Source of the DNA: Suilimivivens sp045586385
GTDB taxonomy: Bacteria > Bacillota > Clostridia > Lachnospirales > Lachnospiraceae
Assembly: GCA_045586385.1 (NCBI GenBank)
Contig: JAZNAE010000011.1
Span: 1-64,000 of the forward strand
DNA length: 64,000 nucleotides
Direction of reading: 5' to 3'
Shown: piece after piece, positions 34,024 to 43,876 of the stretch
Numbering within the stretch: position 1 is the stretch's first letter
Layout of the letters: every line of letters begins with the position of its first letter
Position numbers and translations under genes: made by a program
Notes under the pieces: model-generated
What the model saw: the letters and a program-made list of their open reading frames with translations, nothing else
Databases searched by the model: none
What the model was told of the DNA's origin: nothing

Positions 34024-35385
34024 ATGAAAAAGAGAGTTGTTTTGTGTTTATTGCTCGGAATGTTAATGACAGCTTTGACAGGCTGCGATTCTGACAAGTT
34101 AATGGAAACATTTGCAGGCGCAGAGGAAGAGGAATCTGAAGACGAGGACGAGGAAGAAGCCGAAGACGAGGACGAAGACAAAAAAGAGGCTAAGAAGAAA
34201 AAAGACAAAGACGAAGAAGATGCTGAAGCTGAAGAAGAATCCGATGAAGAAGAGGAAACTGAGGATGAAGAAGAGGCTGATGAAAGCGAAAAGAAAAAAG
34301 AAAAGAAATCCAAGAAGAGCGACGGTCCTGTACTTGGTGGTGATGATGTAGAAGGATATGAAGGATTTGAATACCTTTATGAAGAACTTCTTATGACAGA
34401 TACAGAAGAAAACGAAGAGACAGGCAAAAAGGAAAGAAAGAAACTTACCGTATATATTCCTGATGATGATTATGCAACAGCAAGCGGTGACTATGCATAT
34501 GCAAACTCCATGGGAGTAAATTTCAGAGTCGAATTAGAACCTTATATCAGATATGACGAAGAAGACTACCTGCCGGAAGAAAATCTTGCATATCATCTTG
34601 AAAACCAGTATGATCCTTTCTACACAGCGGAATACAAGGACTTAGTAATTGGCGATGTGGAAGTTCTTGAGAATGATGCGGTTACAGCTATTGTAGAATA
34701 TTGTGAATACAATGAATGGGATGAAGAATATTTCACAGTATTTACCACATATTATCTTGTTGAATTGGAAAATGGGGAAACCGTTCTTGTAACAGTAGAA
34801 ATTGATGACTCAGAAACTACCGGAAAGACAGACTTCCTTATAGAAGAGTTAGAACAGTTCTATCAGTTTGATATTGACTGGGATAAGGACAGAGCAGAAC
34901 AGAAACGTACCAATTATGCGGCAAATGAAACAGAAAATACATATTCAACAGGTAGCTTTTTGTTTGAACTTCCCATGGGATGGAAAGAAGATAGCGATAT
35001 GTCCGATTATGAGACAAGAGTATATTCTCCTGACGGTGATATGGCATTCTCCGGTTGTATGATTGCCATTGCAGAAGAATATTTAAGCTATGATGAAACT
35101 GTAGATTTACAGGCAGTTATCGATGAGTATTCCGAAGAGGAACTTGCGGCAGATATGGGAGCAGAAGTGACAGAATATGCAGCAGAAATTTGCGATACAG
35201 CTCTTGGCAAAGCTGCTAAGATTTCCTATGCGGTAGAAATAGATGGCGAAAGTGCACAGAGTGTTATCTATGTAATTGCTACAGATCATGATGTATATAC
35301 ATTCATGGCAATGCAGACGGAAGGTGCAGAGGAAGACGCTATCGTGGTACTGGATGGCATTATAGCAACAGGCCAGATTAGATAA
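34024..35385 (+). CDS. Lipoprotein with a long acidic/basic low-complexity spacer
   Basis: A 453-residue protein with a lipoprotein signal (hydrophobic core, then ALTGC with Cys21). Residues ~33-98 are almost only Glu, Asp, Lys and Ala in alternating acidic and KK-rich blocks, a probable extended spacer through the cell wall. After this come a domain at about 110-290 (KKERKKLTVYIPDDDYATA) and a second at about 300-450 (TGSFLFELPMGWKEDS, PDGDMAFSGCMIAIAEEYLS), the latter resembling PsbP/DUF-type lipoprotein modules. I do not recognise a family with certainty. RBS AGAGGAAGAGGAAG. A single-gene unit with its own promoter. Confidence 0.75.
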   Translation: MKKRVVLCLLLGMLMTALTGCDSDKLMETFAGAEEEESEDEDEEEAEDEDEDKKEAKKKKDKDEEDAEAEEESDEEEETEDEEEADESEKKKEKKSKKSDGPVLGGDDVEGYEGFEYLYEELLMTDTEENEETGKKERKKLTVYIPDDDYATASGDYAYANSMGVNFRVELEPYIRYDEEDYLPEENLAYHLENQYDPFYTAEYKDLVIGDVEVLENDAVTAIVEYCEYNEWDEEYFTVFTTYYLVELENGETVLVTVEIDDSETTGKTDFLIEELEQFYQFDIDWDKDRAEQKRTNYAANETENTYSTGSFLFELPMGWKEDSDMSDYETRVYSPDGDMAFSGCMIAIAEEYLSYDETVDLQAVIDEYSEEELAADMGAEVTEYAAEICDTALGKAAKISYAVEIDGESAQSVIYVIATDHDVYTFMAMQTEGAEEDAIVVLDGIIATGQIR

Positions 35386-35476
35386 TTATATATCCTCTAT
35401 GGAAAAATAATGCAAAGATTCCCTTCATAAGGTATAATGAGAAAAGGTAACTTGATGCCGAGTGGGGGAACCAAAG

Positions 35477-35983
35477 ATGAATGAGAACAAAAAACAAATT
35501 ACTGCGGAGGAGGCAATTGACCGGTATGCCGATATGGTGTACAGGCTTGCACTCCTCCGGGTAAAAAATCAGACAGATGCAGAAGATATCTTTCAAGAAG
35601 TATTTATCCGTTTGGTGAAACATATAGACAAGCTTCAAAGCTGGGATCACGTGAAAGCATGGTTGATTACAGTGACTACCAACTGTGCCAAAAAACATTT
35701 TGAGCAGTATTGGAATAAGAACGTATCCTGCATGGAAGAAACACAAGAGATTCAGGTGGTGGAGACCGGTTATGAATCGGCAGAAGGAGACGGGACTGTT
35801 TTGACGGCAGTAAAGAGTCTGCCGGAAAAATACCGGATTGCTATACACCTGTTTTATTTTGAAGAATTATCTGTTACAGAGATAGCAGGGGCTACAAAAC
35901 AAAAGGAAAGTACAGTAAAATCGCAGCTTTTTAGGGCAAGGGAAATGCTAAAAGAGATGCTGGAGGGAGTGGTCTTTTTATGA
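35477..35983 (+). CDS. ECF-type RNA polymerase sigma factor
   Basis: A 168-residue sigma-70 family protein. The ATG at 35477 is preferred over the GTG at 35462. Region 2 (ADMVYRLALLRVKNQTDAEDIFQEVFIRLVKHI) and region 4 (LPEKYRIAIHLFYFEELSVTEIAGATKQKESTVKSQLFRARE) are both clear, with no other regions, as in ECF sigma factors. A TATAAT at 35433-35438 lies upstream. The stop overlaps the next gene, a membrane protein that is most likely its anti-sigma factor. Confidence 0.92.
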   Translation: MNENKKQITAEEAIDRYADMVYRLALLRVKNQTDAEDIFQEVFIRLVKHIDKLQSWDHVKAWLITVTTNCAKKHFEQYWNKNVSCMEETQEIQVVETGYESAEGDGTVLTAVKSLPEKYRIAIHLFYFEELSVTEIAGATKQKESTVKSQLFRAREMLKEMLEGVVFL

Positions 35984-36492
35984 AAGAACAATATCAAAAA
36001 GAAGTATCGCAGATACATGTTCCGGATGAATTGTTAATCAGAACAAAACAGGCAATGAAAGAAGAGATGCGCCTTCAGAAAGAAAAAAAGAAAGCAAAAA
36101 TCCTTTCCTTTCGTGCTTTATCCGTAGCGGCAGCGGTTCTTGTTTTGATGATTATATATCCTGTTGCTGCCCCACACTTAAACTTGAACGTAAAGCAGGA
36201 AGAGAAAAAGCCACAGATACAGCTTTCAGAGCATGAGCCGGGAATTATTTCCATAGAAAAAAATCCGATTGTAAATCAATCGAAGTTGACAAAAGAAGCA
36301 GTAGATGAAATGCCGCCGGAATTTAAAGGCGGAGAAGAAATAGTTATAAATGATACAGAAATTATATTGTGTGAAGATGGAGTGAGCGGCTACTTTAAGG
36401 CCTATTGTGAAACAGAAGGAGGGGCAACGGTTTACAGCTCCGATATAACAGATAAAGAGGAATTTATAGAACTTTTAGAGGATAGTTTGTAA
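35980..36492 (+). CDS. Probable anti-sigma factor (single-pass membrane protein)
   Basis: A 170-residue protein overlapping the sigma gene by 4 bases (ATGA). Residues 1-45 are a helical, charged cytoplasmic part (VPDELLIRTKQAMKEEMRLQK), one membrane helix lies near 49-66 (AAAVLVLMIIYPVAA), and the rest is an outside domain. This is the usual shape of anti-sigma factors paired with ECF sigma factors in Clostridia. No zinc-binding H-x3-C-x2-C motif is present, so it is not of the ZAS class. Confidence 0.75.
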   Translation: MKEQYQKEVSQIHVPDELLIRTKQAMKEEMRLQKEKKKAKILSFRALSVAAAVLVLMIIYPVAAPHLNLNVKQEEKKPQIQLSEHEPGIISIEKNPIVNQSKLTKEAVDEMPPEFKGGEEIVINDTEIILCEDGVSGYFKAYCETEGGATVYSSDITDKEEFIELLEDSL

Positions 36493-36504
36493 AAAGGGAA
36501 AAAC

Positions 36505-39141
36505 ATGAGATTTGAAAATGACTATATACGGATTATTATAGAAAAAAAAGAACTTACCATAGAGAAAAAAGAAGAACTGGGAATAAAGTGGAAGCGTCGT
36601 CGTCCGGCTATGCTAATTGCATTGCTGCTCATCGTTGCTATTATCGGCTCAGTGATTTTTAACAGAGTACAAAACAGAAAAGATGAAGTGCAGCAGGCGC
36701 AGGTATCCCTAGGAACTGCTTCAAAGGATGAAAGTCCTGTTACAGAACCCGGCGGACAGGAAAGCGATGAGGCGATTCCTGTTGAAAGTGAAGAAGAGTA
36801 TGGAAAGATAGAAGGGGAGTACATCACTACTGAGAAACTGGCAGCAGGGCTGCATGAAAAATATGCTGACAGAAATTTATACAATTATACCCTTGTGGAA
36901 CCCATAGAAGATGTTGCCAGAACCCAGCAGATTACATTTGAGCTGGGCTATGATGTAACAGAATTAGGGATTGAGTATTGGACAGAAGTGTTTGCCCTTT
37001 ATGAAGATCCGGCATTGACACAGACATTGGGATGTAAATTTTCTTTTGATGCAGAGACAAAAACTTTTATCATGGGCCCCTCAGAAGCAGAAAGCCCCTG
37101 CGAAATTAGTATGCTTGGGTTGGACGTGGAGACGGTTTCGAAATATCCCCATAATTTATACTATTTATTTGACAAAGGTGCAGGAACCAGCTGGGGAAAT
37201 TTAGGAACTGCGTATCTGGCATCTTACCGGGACAAAGAAACGGGAGAACTCCTTGAAAAGCCGGAAGTGAGCATTGTTACTTTTGCCGGTGAAATAGAAG
37301 ATACTCCCAAATTGAATTATAGTATCACTGAGGATGGAAGGCCCAATTTCTATTGGAATGAGGTGGAAGGCGCCGATGAATACATGGTTTGCCGGACTTC
37401 CAGAACAAACGAAATCGGATATGGCAGTATGAAGGTGCTTGGTATCACGGATGAATTGTCATGGACCACAGAACCTGCAGAATTTGATTCCTGGACGACT
37501 ACTAATACCCATTTTAAAACATTTAAACTTTCCCAAGATGATTGGAACAATGAATCCAGTTATGACAAGTATTTGGAAGACTATGGGGAGCCTGACATTC
37601 CATACTATCCCGAAGGGGAATATACGACTTACAATGGAATTTGTGTCATTGCCGTAAATCAGGAAGGCACTTCCATGATCAGCAATGTGTATACCAATGA
37701 AGAACTGGCACCGAACCTTCCCTATGCACCGGCGAGTCATACAAGGAAGAAAAATGGAATAGTAAATTCCTTCAGTACGTATGAGTCTGTAGAGCAGTGG
37801 CCGGTATATGATTATGTAACCATGTGTGACGGATACACAGTTTCAAAGTTAGTAGAATATGATACGGAAAATGGCTATATCCAAAACGAACGTTTTATGT
37901 TGTTGGACGAGGAAACGGGAGAGGTTGTAGGAGGAGAGACAGTGCCCTGTCTGCATGTTCCCTATCATGTACAGGGAACCCCCTTTTACTATGAATATAC
38001 CATTTCGTACTATGACGAGGCAAAGTTTGAAGAGGATATGGCATTTTTGGCAGAAAGACAAGCAGCCCTTACCAGAAAATCCGGTGATGTGGCGCCTGAA
38101 TTTGCCCTTCAATTTGCTGTGCCTGATAAATCCGGTATTCAGGAAATCCGTAAGGTGGACACAGAGGTTTTCGCAAACAGTGCTCTATCGGAATACCTTG
38201 CAACCAACATGCTGGGCGGTGCTTCGGTTATCGAACTGGATGACTTCCCGGAGGCAAGGGATACCAGAGTTCTCGATGATGCATTCTTAGAAGCCTATTA
38301 CCAGAATCCCTTGATTTTAGGAATTAAAGGCTACAGAATAAGTAAAAACGGTGAGAAAATCAGGATTGTCTATGAAGAAAATCTGGAGGATCAGGCAGAG
38401 AAACAGGAAGAAATCCGGAATAAGGTAGAAGAAATTATTGCAGAAATTATTACCGACGATATGACGGACCGTGAAAAGGAATTGGCTATTAACCAGTACC
38501 TTTGTGATACAGTGGTTTACGATTACGATGCCCTTGACAATGCGGCAGAGCATGACTATCAATATACGGATGATGAATTTAAGGATTCCTTTACAGCCTA
38601 TGGAGCGTTAATTGACGGAAAATGCGTATGCGCAGGTTATTCCGCAGCGTTCCAGCTCCTTGCAAGAGCGGCAGGACTGGAAGCCATTGTGGTAACCGGT
38701 AACCTGGACGGTAGCCTTGCCCATGCATGGAATAAAGTGAAAATTGACGGTGAGTGGCACATTGTGGATTCCACCAACAACGATAATGAGTATTTCTTTA
38801 ATGCCCTGATGAATGTACCTGCAGCGGTAGGAGACAGAATTCTGGTAGAGAATAAAGACTTCCTTATGGATGCAGTGCTCTCTGAATATACCGGTGACAG
38901 TGAAAAAAATGAGTATTATCACATAACGGATAATTATTTCCCGGTTCAGGAGGTTGCGGAAATTCTGGCAGATGAGCTTTTAGAGAATAAAACAGCCACC
39001 GTGCGTACAGACTATGAGTTAGACGACGAGGATTTTTATGAGATTACCGATGCGGTTTATGACATCATGGGAGATGAGGTACAGCTGTACGGATATTATT
39101 GGCTTGGAGTTATTTATTTGACAACGGAAGAAATGGATTAA
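36505..39141 (+). CDS. Membrane-anchored transglutaminase-like protein
   Basis: An 878-residue protein with a short cytoplasmic N-terminus, a membrane helix at about 33-50 (RPAMLIALLLIVAIIGSVIF), a large outer region and a transglutaminase/protease-like domain at about 640-760. The catalytic triad is visible: Cys709 in KCVCAGYSAAF, His740 in AHAWNKV, Asp755 in HIVDSTNND. Such domains act at the cell surface as peptidases or crosslinkers. It starts 12 bases after the anti-sigma gene, so it is probably part of that operon and a target of the same regulation. Confidence 0.85.
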   Translation: MRFENDYIRIIIEKKELTIEKKEELGIKWKRRRPAMLIALLLIVAIIGSVIFNRVQNRKDEVQQAQVSLGTASKDESPVTEPGGQESDEAIPVESEEEYGKIEGEYITTEKLAAGLHEKYADRNLYNYTLVEPIEDVARTQQITFELGYDVTELGIEYWTEVFALYEDPALTQTLGCKFSFDAETKTFIMGPSEAESPCEISMLGLDVETVSKYPHNLYYLFDKGAGTSWGNLGTAYLASYRDKETGELLEKPEVSIVTFAGEIEDTPKLNYSITEDGRPNFYWNEVEGADEYMVCRTSRTNEIGYGSMKVLGITDELSWTTEPAEFDSWTTTNTHFKTFKLSQDDWNNESSYDKYLEDYGEPDIPYYPEGEYTTYNGICVIAVNQEGTSMISNVYTNEELAPNLPYAPASHTRKKNGIVNSFSTYESVEQWPVYDYVTMCDGYTVSKLVEYDTENGYIQNERFMLLDEETGEVVGGETVPCLHVPYHVQGTPFYYEYTISYYDEAKFEEDMAFLAERQAALTRKSGDVAPEFALQFAVPDKSGIQEIRKVDTEVFANSALSEYLATNMLGGASVIELDDFPEARDTRVLDDAFLEAYYQNPLILGIKGYRISKNGEKIRIVYEENLEDQAEKQEEIRNKVEEIIAEIITDDMTDREKELAINQYLCDTVVYDYDALDNAAEHDYQYTDDEFKDSFTAYGALIDGKCVCAGYSAAFQLLARAAGLEAIVVTGNLDGSLAHAWNKVKIDGEWHIVDSTNNDNEYFFNALMNVPAAVGDRILVENKDFLMDAVLSEYTGDSEKNEYYHITDNYFPVQEVAEILADELLENKTATVRTDYELDDEDFYEITDAVYDIMGDEVQLYGYYWLGVIYLTTEEMD

Positions 39142-39146
39142 CAGAT

Positions 39147-39179
39147 AAGGACTGCCGTATGACAGTCCTTAGCCTTTTT
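39147..39179 (+). terminator. Terminator of the sigma/transglutaminase operon
   Basis: AAGGACTG (39147-39154) pairs with CAGTCCTT (39163-39170), followed by AGCCTTTTT. Confidence 0.75.
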
Positions 39180-39300
39180 AAGAAAAGTTTTAGAGATTAA
39201 AGAAGAAATTCATAATTATCTTATTGATTTATGTTTTTTTTATCTCTATAATCAATTATAAAGTTTATTTATGAGAACATGGAGAAAGTATAGAGTTATT

Positions 39301-41610
39301 ATGAGTGAAAATAATTTAAATCAGTACGAACCCGGTTCCGGCAGCGGAAATAATGGCCCCGGAAATGGCGGTGGAAATAATGGTGGAAATAATCCCGGTA
39401 ACGGACAGGGAGGAAAAGATCCCAAGAAGCAAAGTATTATTCTCTTTCTGATTGCTTCATTAATTACGCTGCTTTTGATGAGTAGTTTTATGAAGATGAT
39501 GACCGGCGAGACAGAGAAGGAAATCGAATACAATGAATTTATTGCTATGTTGGAGGCAGGAGAGATTGAATCCGTAGAAATCGGTTCTGACCGTATTTTG
39601 ATTACTCCCGTAAAAGAAGAAACCAATCAGAGCATGGCGATGTTTATCTATGGCGGCATGCCGTCTATTACCTATTATACCGGTAAGATTGAGGAAGGGG
39701 ATACCCTTACAGCCCGTCTGTTAGAGCATAATGTGCCTGTAAAGGGACAGGTCGCAGACCAGTCGAGCGTGATTATCAGTTTTTTACTGACCTATGTGGT
39801 GCCTATCTTACTTATGTGGGTGCTTCTTAGTTTCTTGTTCCGGAAAATGTCCAAGGGCGGTGGCCCCATGGGCGTGGGAAAGAGTAATGCGAAGGTTTAC
39901 GTGCAGAAAGAAACCGGTATTTCTTTTAAGGATGTTGCCGGTGAGGATGAGGCGAAGGAATCTTTACAGGAAGTAGTGGATTTTCTTCATAATCCCGGAA
40001 AGTATGCCAAAATCGGTGCGAAGCTTCCGAAGGGAGCACTTCTTGTCGGCCCTCCCGGTACCGGTAAAACACTTCTTGCCAAGGCGGTTGCAGGGGAGGC
40101 AAAGGTTCCGTTTTTTTCCCTATCCGGTTCCGACTTTATTGAACTATATGTAGGTGTGGGTGCATCCCGTGTAAGGGACTTATTTAAAGAAGCAACCAAG
40201 AATGCACCTTGTATTATATTTATTGATGAAATTGATGCTATCGGAAGAAGCCGTGACAATAAGTACGGTGGCGGTAATGAAGAGCGTGAGCAGACTTTAA
40301 ATCAGCTGTTGTCGGAAATGGATGGCTTTGATACTTCCAAGGGTATTTTGGTGCTCGGTGCCACCAACCGTCCCGAGATTTTGGACAAAGCACTTCTGCG
40401 TCCCGGCCGTTTTGACAGAAGAATTATCGTAGATAAGCCCGACTTAAAAGGCCGCGTGGAAATCCTGAAAGTACATGCCAAAGATGTGCATTTGGATGAA
40501 AGTGTGGATTTGGATGCCATTGCACTTGCCACCAGTGGTGCTGTAGGTGCAGACCTTGCCAATATGATTAATGAAGCTGCCATTAATGCGGTGCAGCATG
40601 GCAGAGAATATGTAACCCAGAAGGATTTATTTGATGCCGTTGAACAGGTGCTTGTAGGTAAGGAAAAGAAAGACCGCATCATGAGTCAGGAAGAGCGCAA
40701 GATTGTTTCCTATCATGAAGTGGGTCATGCGTTAATCAGTGCACTTCAAAAGAACTCCGAACCGGTGCAGAAGATTACCATTGTGCCCAGAACCATGGGA
40801 GCCCTTGGCTATGTAATGCACGTGCCTGAGGAAGAGAAGTATTTGCAGACAGAAGCAGAGCTGCATGACAGACTGGTAAGTCTCCTTGGCGGACGTGCCG
40901 CAGAAGAGCTTGTATTCGGCAATGTGACTACCGGTGCGGCAAATGATATCGAACAGGCCACTAACATTGTTACCAACATGATTACCCGTTTCGGTATGAG
41001 TAAACGCTTTGGACTCATGGGTCTTGCTACCATCGAAAGCGAATATTTGGGTGGCGGTGCGAGACTGACCTGCAGTGACAGGACCGCAGCCGATGTAGAT
41101 ACGGAAGTTATGGAGATGCTGAAAGCATGCTATGACGAAGCCAAAGAACTTCTTTTCGGTAACCGCGAACTGATGGATAAACTGGCAGCGTATCTGATTG
41201 AAAAAGAAACCATCAGCGGCAAGGAATTCATGAAGATTTACCGTGCGGAAAAGGGAATTCCTGAGCCCGAGGAAGAGGAAAAAGATAAAGATAAAGAGCA
41301 GGCAGAGACTTCCGGCAGTGATAAGACTGAAGTGTCAGGCGACGAACAGACTGAAGCATCGGACGCTGGGCAGACAGAGGCATCGGGTAGTGAAGCGACG
41401 GAAGCCGGTGCCACGAGTGATGACTTTTTTAAGGAAGATGTATGGGAAAACTTTGAAACAAATCTTTCCTCCGAAAAAGAAAAACTGGTACAGAATCTGC
41501 AGCAAAGTGTAGAGCCTGAGCAGACCGCAGAAGTTTCCAATAATTCGGATGCACCGGATGATAACACACGTCCTACAGGACTCTTCTCCGGAGCACGCTC
41601 CGATATTTAA
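39301..41610 (+). CDS. ftsH: ATP-dependent zinc metalloprotease FtsH
   Basis: A membrane-bound AAA protease that degrades misfolded and regulatory proteins. The likely start is the ATG at 39301 (769 residues); an ATG at 39271 is also possible. It has a Gly/Asn-rich N-terminus, two membrane segments at about 46-65 and 155-178, the AAA module with Walker A GPPGTGKT from residue 250 and IIFIDEIDAIG, and the zinc site HEVGH at 472-476. The C-terminal ~110 residues are unusual: repeated acidic blocks (TSGSDKTEVSGDEQTEAS and similar) that form a disordered tail not found in short FtsH proteins. Confidence 0.95.
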   Translation: MSENNLNQYEPGSGSGNNGPGNGGGNNGGNNPGNGQGGKDPKKQSIILFLIASLITLLLMSSFMKMMTGETEKEIEYNEFIAMLEAGEIESVEIGSDRILITPVKEETNQSMAMFIYGGMPSITYYTGKIEEGDTLTARLLEHNVPVKGQVADQSSVIISFLLTYVVPILLMWVLLSFLFRKMSKGGGPMGVGKSNAKVYVQKETGISFKDVAGEDEAKESLQEVVDFLHNPGKYAKIGAKLPKGALLVGPPGTGKTLLAKAVAGEAKVPFFSLSGSDFIELYVGVGASRVRDLFKEATKNAPCIIFIDEIDAIGRSRDNKYGGGNEEREQTLNQLLSEMDGFDTSKGILVLGATNRPEILDKALLRPGRFDRRIIVDKPDLKGRVEILKVHAKDVHLDESVDLDAIALATSGAVGADLANMINEAAINAVQHGREYVTQKDLFDAVEQVLVGKEKKDRIMSQEERKIVSYHEVGHALISALQKNSEPVQKITIVPRTMGALGYVMHVPEEEKYLQTEAELHDRLVSLLGGRAAEELVFGNVTTGAANDIEQATNIVTNMITRFGMSKRFGLMGLATIESEYLGGGARLTCSDRTAADVDTEVMEMLKACYDEAKELLFGNRELMDKLAAYLIEKETISGKEFMKIYRAEKGIPEPEEEEKDKDKEQAETSGSDKTEVSGDEQTEASDAGQTEASGSEATEAGATSDDFFKEDVWENFETNLSSEKEKLVQNLQQSVEPEQTAEVSNNSDAPDDNTRPTGLFSGARSDI

Positions 41611-41650
41611 AACAATACTTTTCATTATTAAATGATAATGATATGATGAT

Positions 41651-41686
41651 TAGAAAGGGGATGTAAAAACTCCCCTTTTCTATTTC
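41651..41686 (+). terminator. Terminator of ftsH
   Basis: A-rich AAAGGGGA pairs with TCCCCTTTT around ~9 bases; the right arm doubles as the T-run. Confidence 0.75.
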
Positions 41687-41985
41687 TAGAATAAAAAAAT
41701 GATATGTCAATCTTTTATACCAGAAATAGGGACCGGATTTGAAAAATAGAAACAATAATATTAAGAAAATGGTATAAGAAAAGTTGCTTGCAAAATCTTA
41801 TACCAGGAAAATGTGTTAAAGAAGGGAATTGAAGGCTATTGAAGCAATAAAAGTGGTATAAAAGTCTTGCTATCAAGATTTTTATTCCATTTCTGGCGAT
41901 GCAGAATGGAATAAAAAGAAAAGTTGAAGAAAAAACCGGTATAAAAAAGTGAGAAAAATTATTTTTATACCAAAAAGAAAGGACC
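41687..41985. repeat. Cluster of GGTATAA palindromes between ftsH and uvrC
   Basis: This gene-free stretch has several imperfect hairpins whose arms are GGTATAA/TTATACC or GGAATAA/TTATTCC: around 41701-41727, 41769-41805, 41852-41891, 41907-41925 and 41938-41974. Arms are 8-16 bp. The last lies just before the uvrC RBS. It could be regulator binding sites, a decayed small element or structured leader RNA; no gene is seen. Confidence 0.6.
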
Positions 41986-41990
41986 TTTAC

Positions 41991-43850
41991 ATGTTCGACA
42001 TTCAGGAGGAATTAAAAAAGCTCCCCAAACAGCCGGGAGTCTATATTATGCACGATGAAGCCGATACCATCATCTATGTGGGTAAGGCCATCAATTTGTA
42101 CAATCGTGTGCGCTCCTATTTCCGCCCGAATATAGGACGTGGTCCTCAGATTGACAAGATGGTGACACTCATAAACCGCTTTGAGTACATTGTGACGGAC
42201 TCAGAGCTGGAAGCCCTTGTGCTGGAAAATAACTTAATCAAAGAACACAGCCCTAAGTATAATACACTGTTAAAGGATGATAAAACATATCCTTACATTA
42301 AAGTGACTTTAGGCGAAGAGTATCCTAGAGTACTTTTCTCCCGCAGTATGAAAAAAGATCATTCCAAATATTACGGTCCTTATACCGGCGCGGCTGCGGT
42401 GAAAGACACCATAGAATTAATAAACAAGCTTTACCAGCTCCGTACCTGTAATAAAAACTTGCCCAGGGACTGTGGAAGCGACAGGGCTTGCCTCAATTAT
42501 CACATGAAACTTTGCACTGCACCCTGTCAGGGAAACGTACCAAAAGAAGAGTATGCCCTTCGGGTAAAAAAAGCCTTGGAATTTTTGAACGGCAGCTACC
42601 AGGAGACGTTAAAAGAACTGGAACAGAAAATGAAACAGGCCTCCGAAGATTTAGAATTCGAGGAAGCAATCCGTTACAGGGATTTGTATAACAGCGTAAA
42701 ACAGGTGGCGCTAAAACAGAAAATTACCGACAGTGACGGTGAGGATAAAGATATTATTGCCTTGGCAAATGATGAAAATGATGCAGTAGTGCAGGTCTTT
42801 TTTGTCCGTGGGGGTAAATTAATCGGAAGAGAACACTTTTACATGACACATGTGTCGCAAACACCGCGTCCGCAGATTTTGCTTGATTTCGTAAAGCAGT
42901 TTTACGCAGGGACGCCGTTTATTCCCAGGGAACTTATGCTACAGGAAGAAATTGAAGATATAGAAGTTTTGGAAAAGTGGCTTAGTGCCAGAAAGGGTGC
43001 CAGAGTTTATATCCGTGTACCGAAAATCGGTTCCAAAGAAAAACTGGTGGAGCTGGCAGCCAAGAATGCGGAGCTTGTCCTAAGTCAGGATAAAGAAAGA
43101 ATCCGCCGCGAGGAAGGCAGAACCATCGGTGCCGTGAAGGAAATTGCAGGACTTCTGGGACTTGAAAATGTAAGCAGAATGGAAGCCTATGACATTTCCA
43201 ATATCAGTGGATTTGCCAATGTAGGTTCTATGGTAGTTTATGAAAAGGGAAAACCCAAGCGCAGTGACTATCGTAAATTCCGGATTAAAACCGTATCCGG
43301 ACCGGACGATTATGCCTGCATGAAAGAGGTTCTTGAAAGGCGCTTTTTGCATGGCATGGAAGAGCAAAAAGAGCTGGCAGAAAAAGAAATGGAAAACGAA
43401 TTCGGAAGCTTCACTAAATTCCCGGACCTTATTATGATGGATGGTGGTAAGGGGCAGGTGAATATTGCACTGAGTGTTTTGGATGAACTTCATCTGAACA
43501 TTCCTGTTTGCGGTATGGTGAAGGATGACAATCACCGTACCAGAGGACTTTATTTTGACAATCAGGAAATCCCTATTGAAAGAGACAGCGAAGGCTTTAA
43601 ACTGATTACCAGAATTCAGGATGAAGCCCACCGGTTTGCCATTGAATATCACCGGTCTTTGCGCGGAAAAGCACAGGTGAAGTCGGTGCTGGATGAAATT
43701 CCCGGTGTAGGACCTACCAGAAGAAAAGCACTGATGAAGTATTTTAAATCCATTGATGAGATTAAGAATGCAGATGTGGAAACACTGGCACAGGTGCCGG
43801 AGATTCCGAAACATATTGCTGAAGATATCTATCATTTTTTCAGAAAATAG
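41991..43850 (+). CDS. uvrC: UvrABC system protein C (excinuclease subunit)
   Basis: UvrC makes the dual incisions in nucleotide excision repair. The ATG at 41991 follows GAAAGGACC; the upstream frame to 41949 runs through the palindromes. The 619-residue product has the GIY-YIG nuclease (PGVYIMHDEADTIIYVGKA) at 12-90, a Cys cluster (CNKNLPRDCG, CLNYHMKLCTAPC), a UVR motif near 205-240 (ASEDLEFEEAIRYRDL), the RNase H-like nuclease (MEAYDISNISG, DLIMMDGGKGQ) and C-terminal helix-hairpin-helices (IPGVGPTRRKALM). Confidence 0.96.
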   Translation: MFDIQEELKKLPKQPGVYIMHDEADTIIYVGKAINLYNRVRSYFRPNIGRGPQIDKMVTLINRFEYIVTDSELEALVLENNLIKEHSPKYNTLLKDDKTYPYIKVTLGEEYPRVLFSRSMKKDHSKYYGPYTGAAAVKDTIELINKLYQLRTCNKNLPRDCGSDRACLNYHMKLCTAPCQGNVPKEEYALRVKKALEFLNGSYQETLKELEQKMKQASEDLEFEEAIRYRDLYNSVKQVALKQKITDSDGEDKDIIALANDENDAVVQVFFVRGGKLIGREHFYMTHVSQTPRPQILLDFVKQFYAGTPFIPRELMLQEEIEDIEVLEKWLSARKGARVYIRVPKIGSKEKLVELAAKNAELVLSQDKERIRREEGRTIGAVKEIAGLLGLENVSRMEAYDISNISGFANVGSMVVYEKGKPKRSDYRKFRIKTVSGPDDYACMKEVLERRFLHGMEEQKELAEKEMENEFGSFTKFPDLIMMDGGKGQVNIALSVLDELHLNIPVCGMVKDDNHRTRGLYFDNQEIPIERDSEGFKLITRIQDEAHRFAIEYHRSLRGKAQVKSVLDEIPGVGPTRRKALMKYFKSIDEIKNADVETLAQVPEIPKHIAEDIYHFFRK

Positions 43851-43876
43851 GCATGGCACATTTCCCCGCACAGATA

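Noticed and set aside
33981..34313. Minus-strand Ser-rich frame opposite the acidic lipoprotein spacer
   Set aside because: It is the complement of GAA/GAG/GAC runs and has no RBS; a shadow of the real gene.
43080..43871. 263-codon minus-strand frame inside uvrC
   Set aside because: Lies wholly within uvrC, no RBS and no recognisable domain; an antisense shadow.
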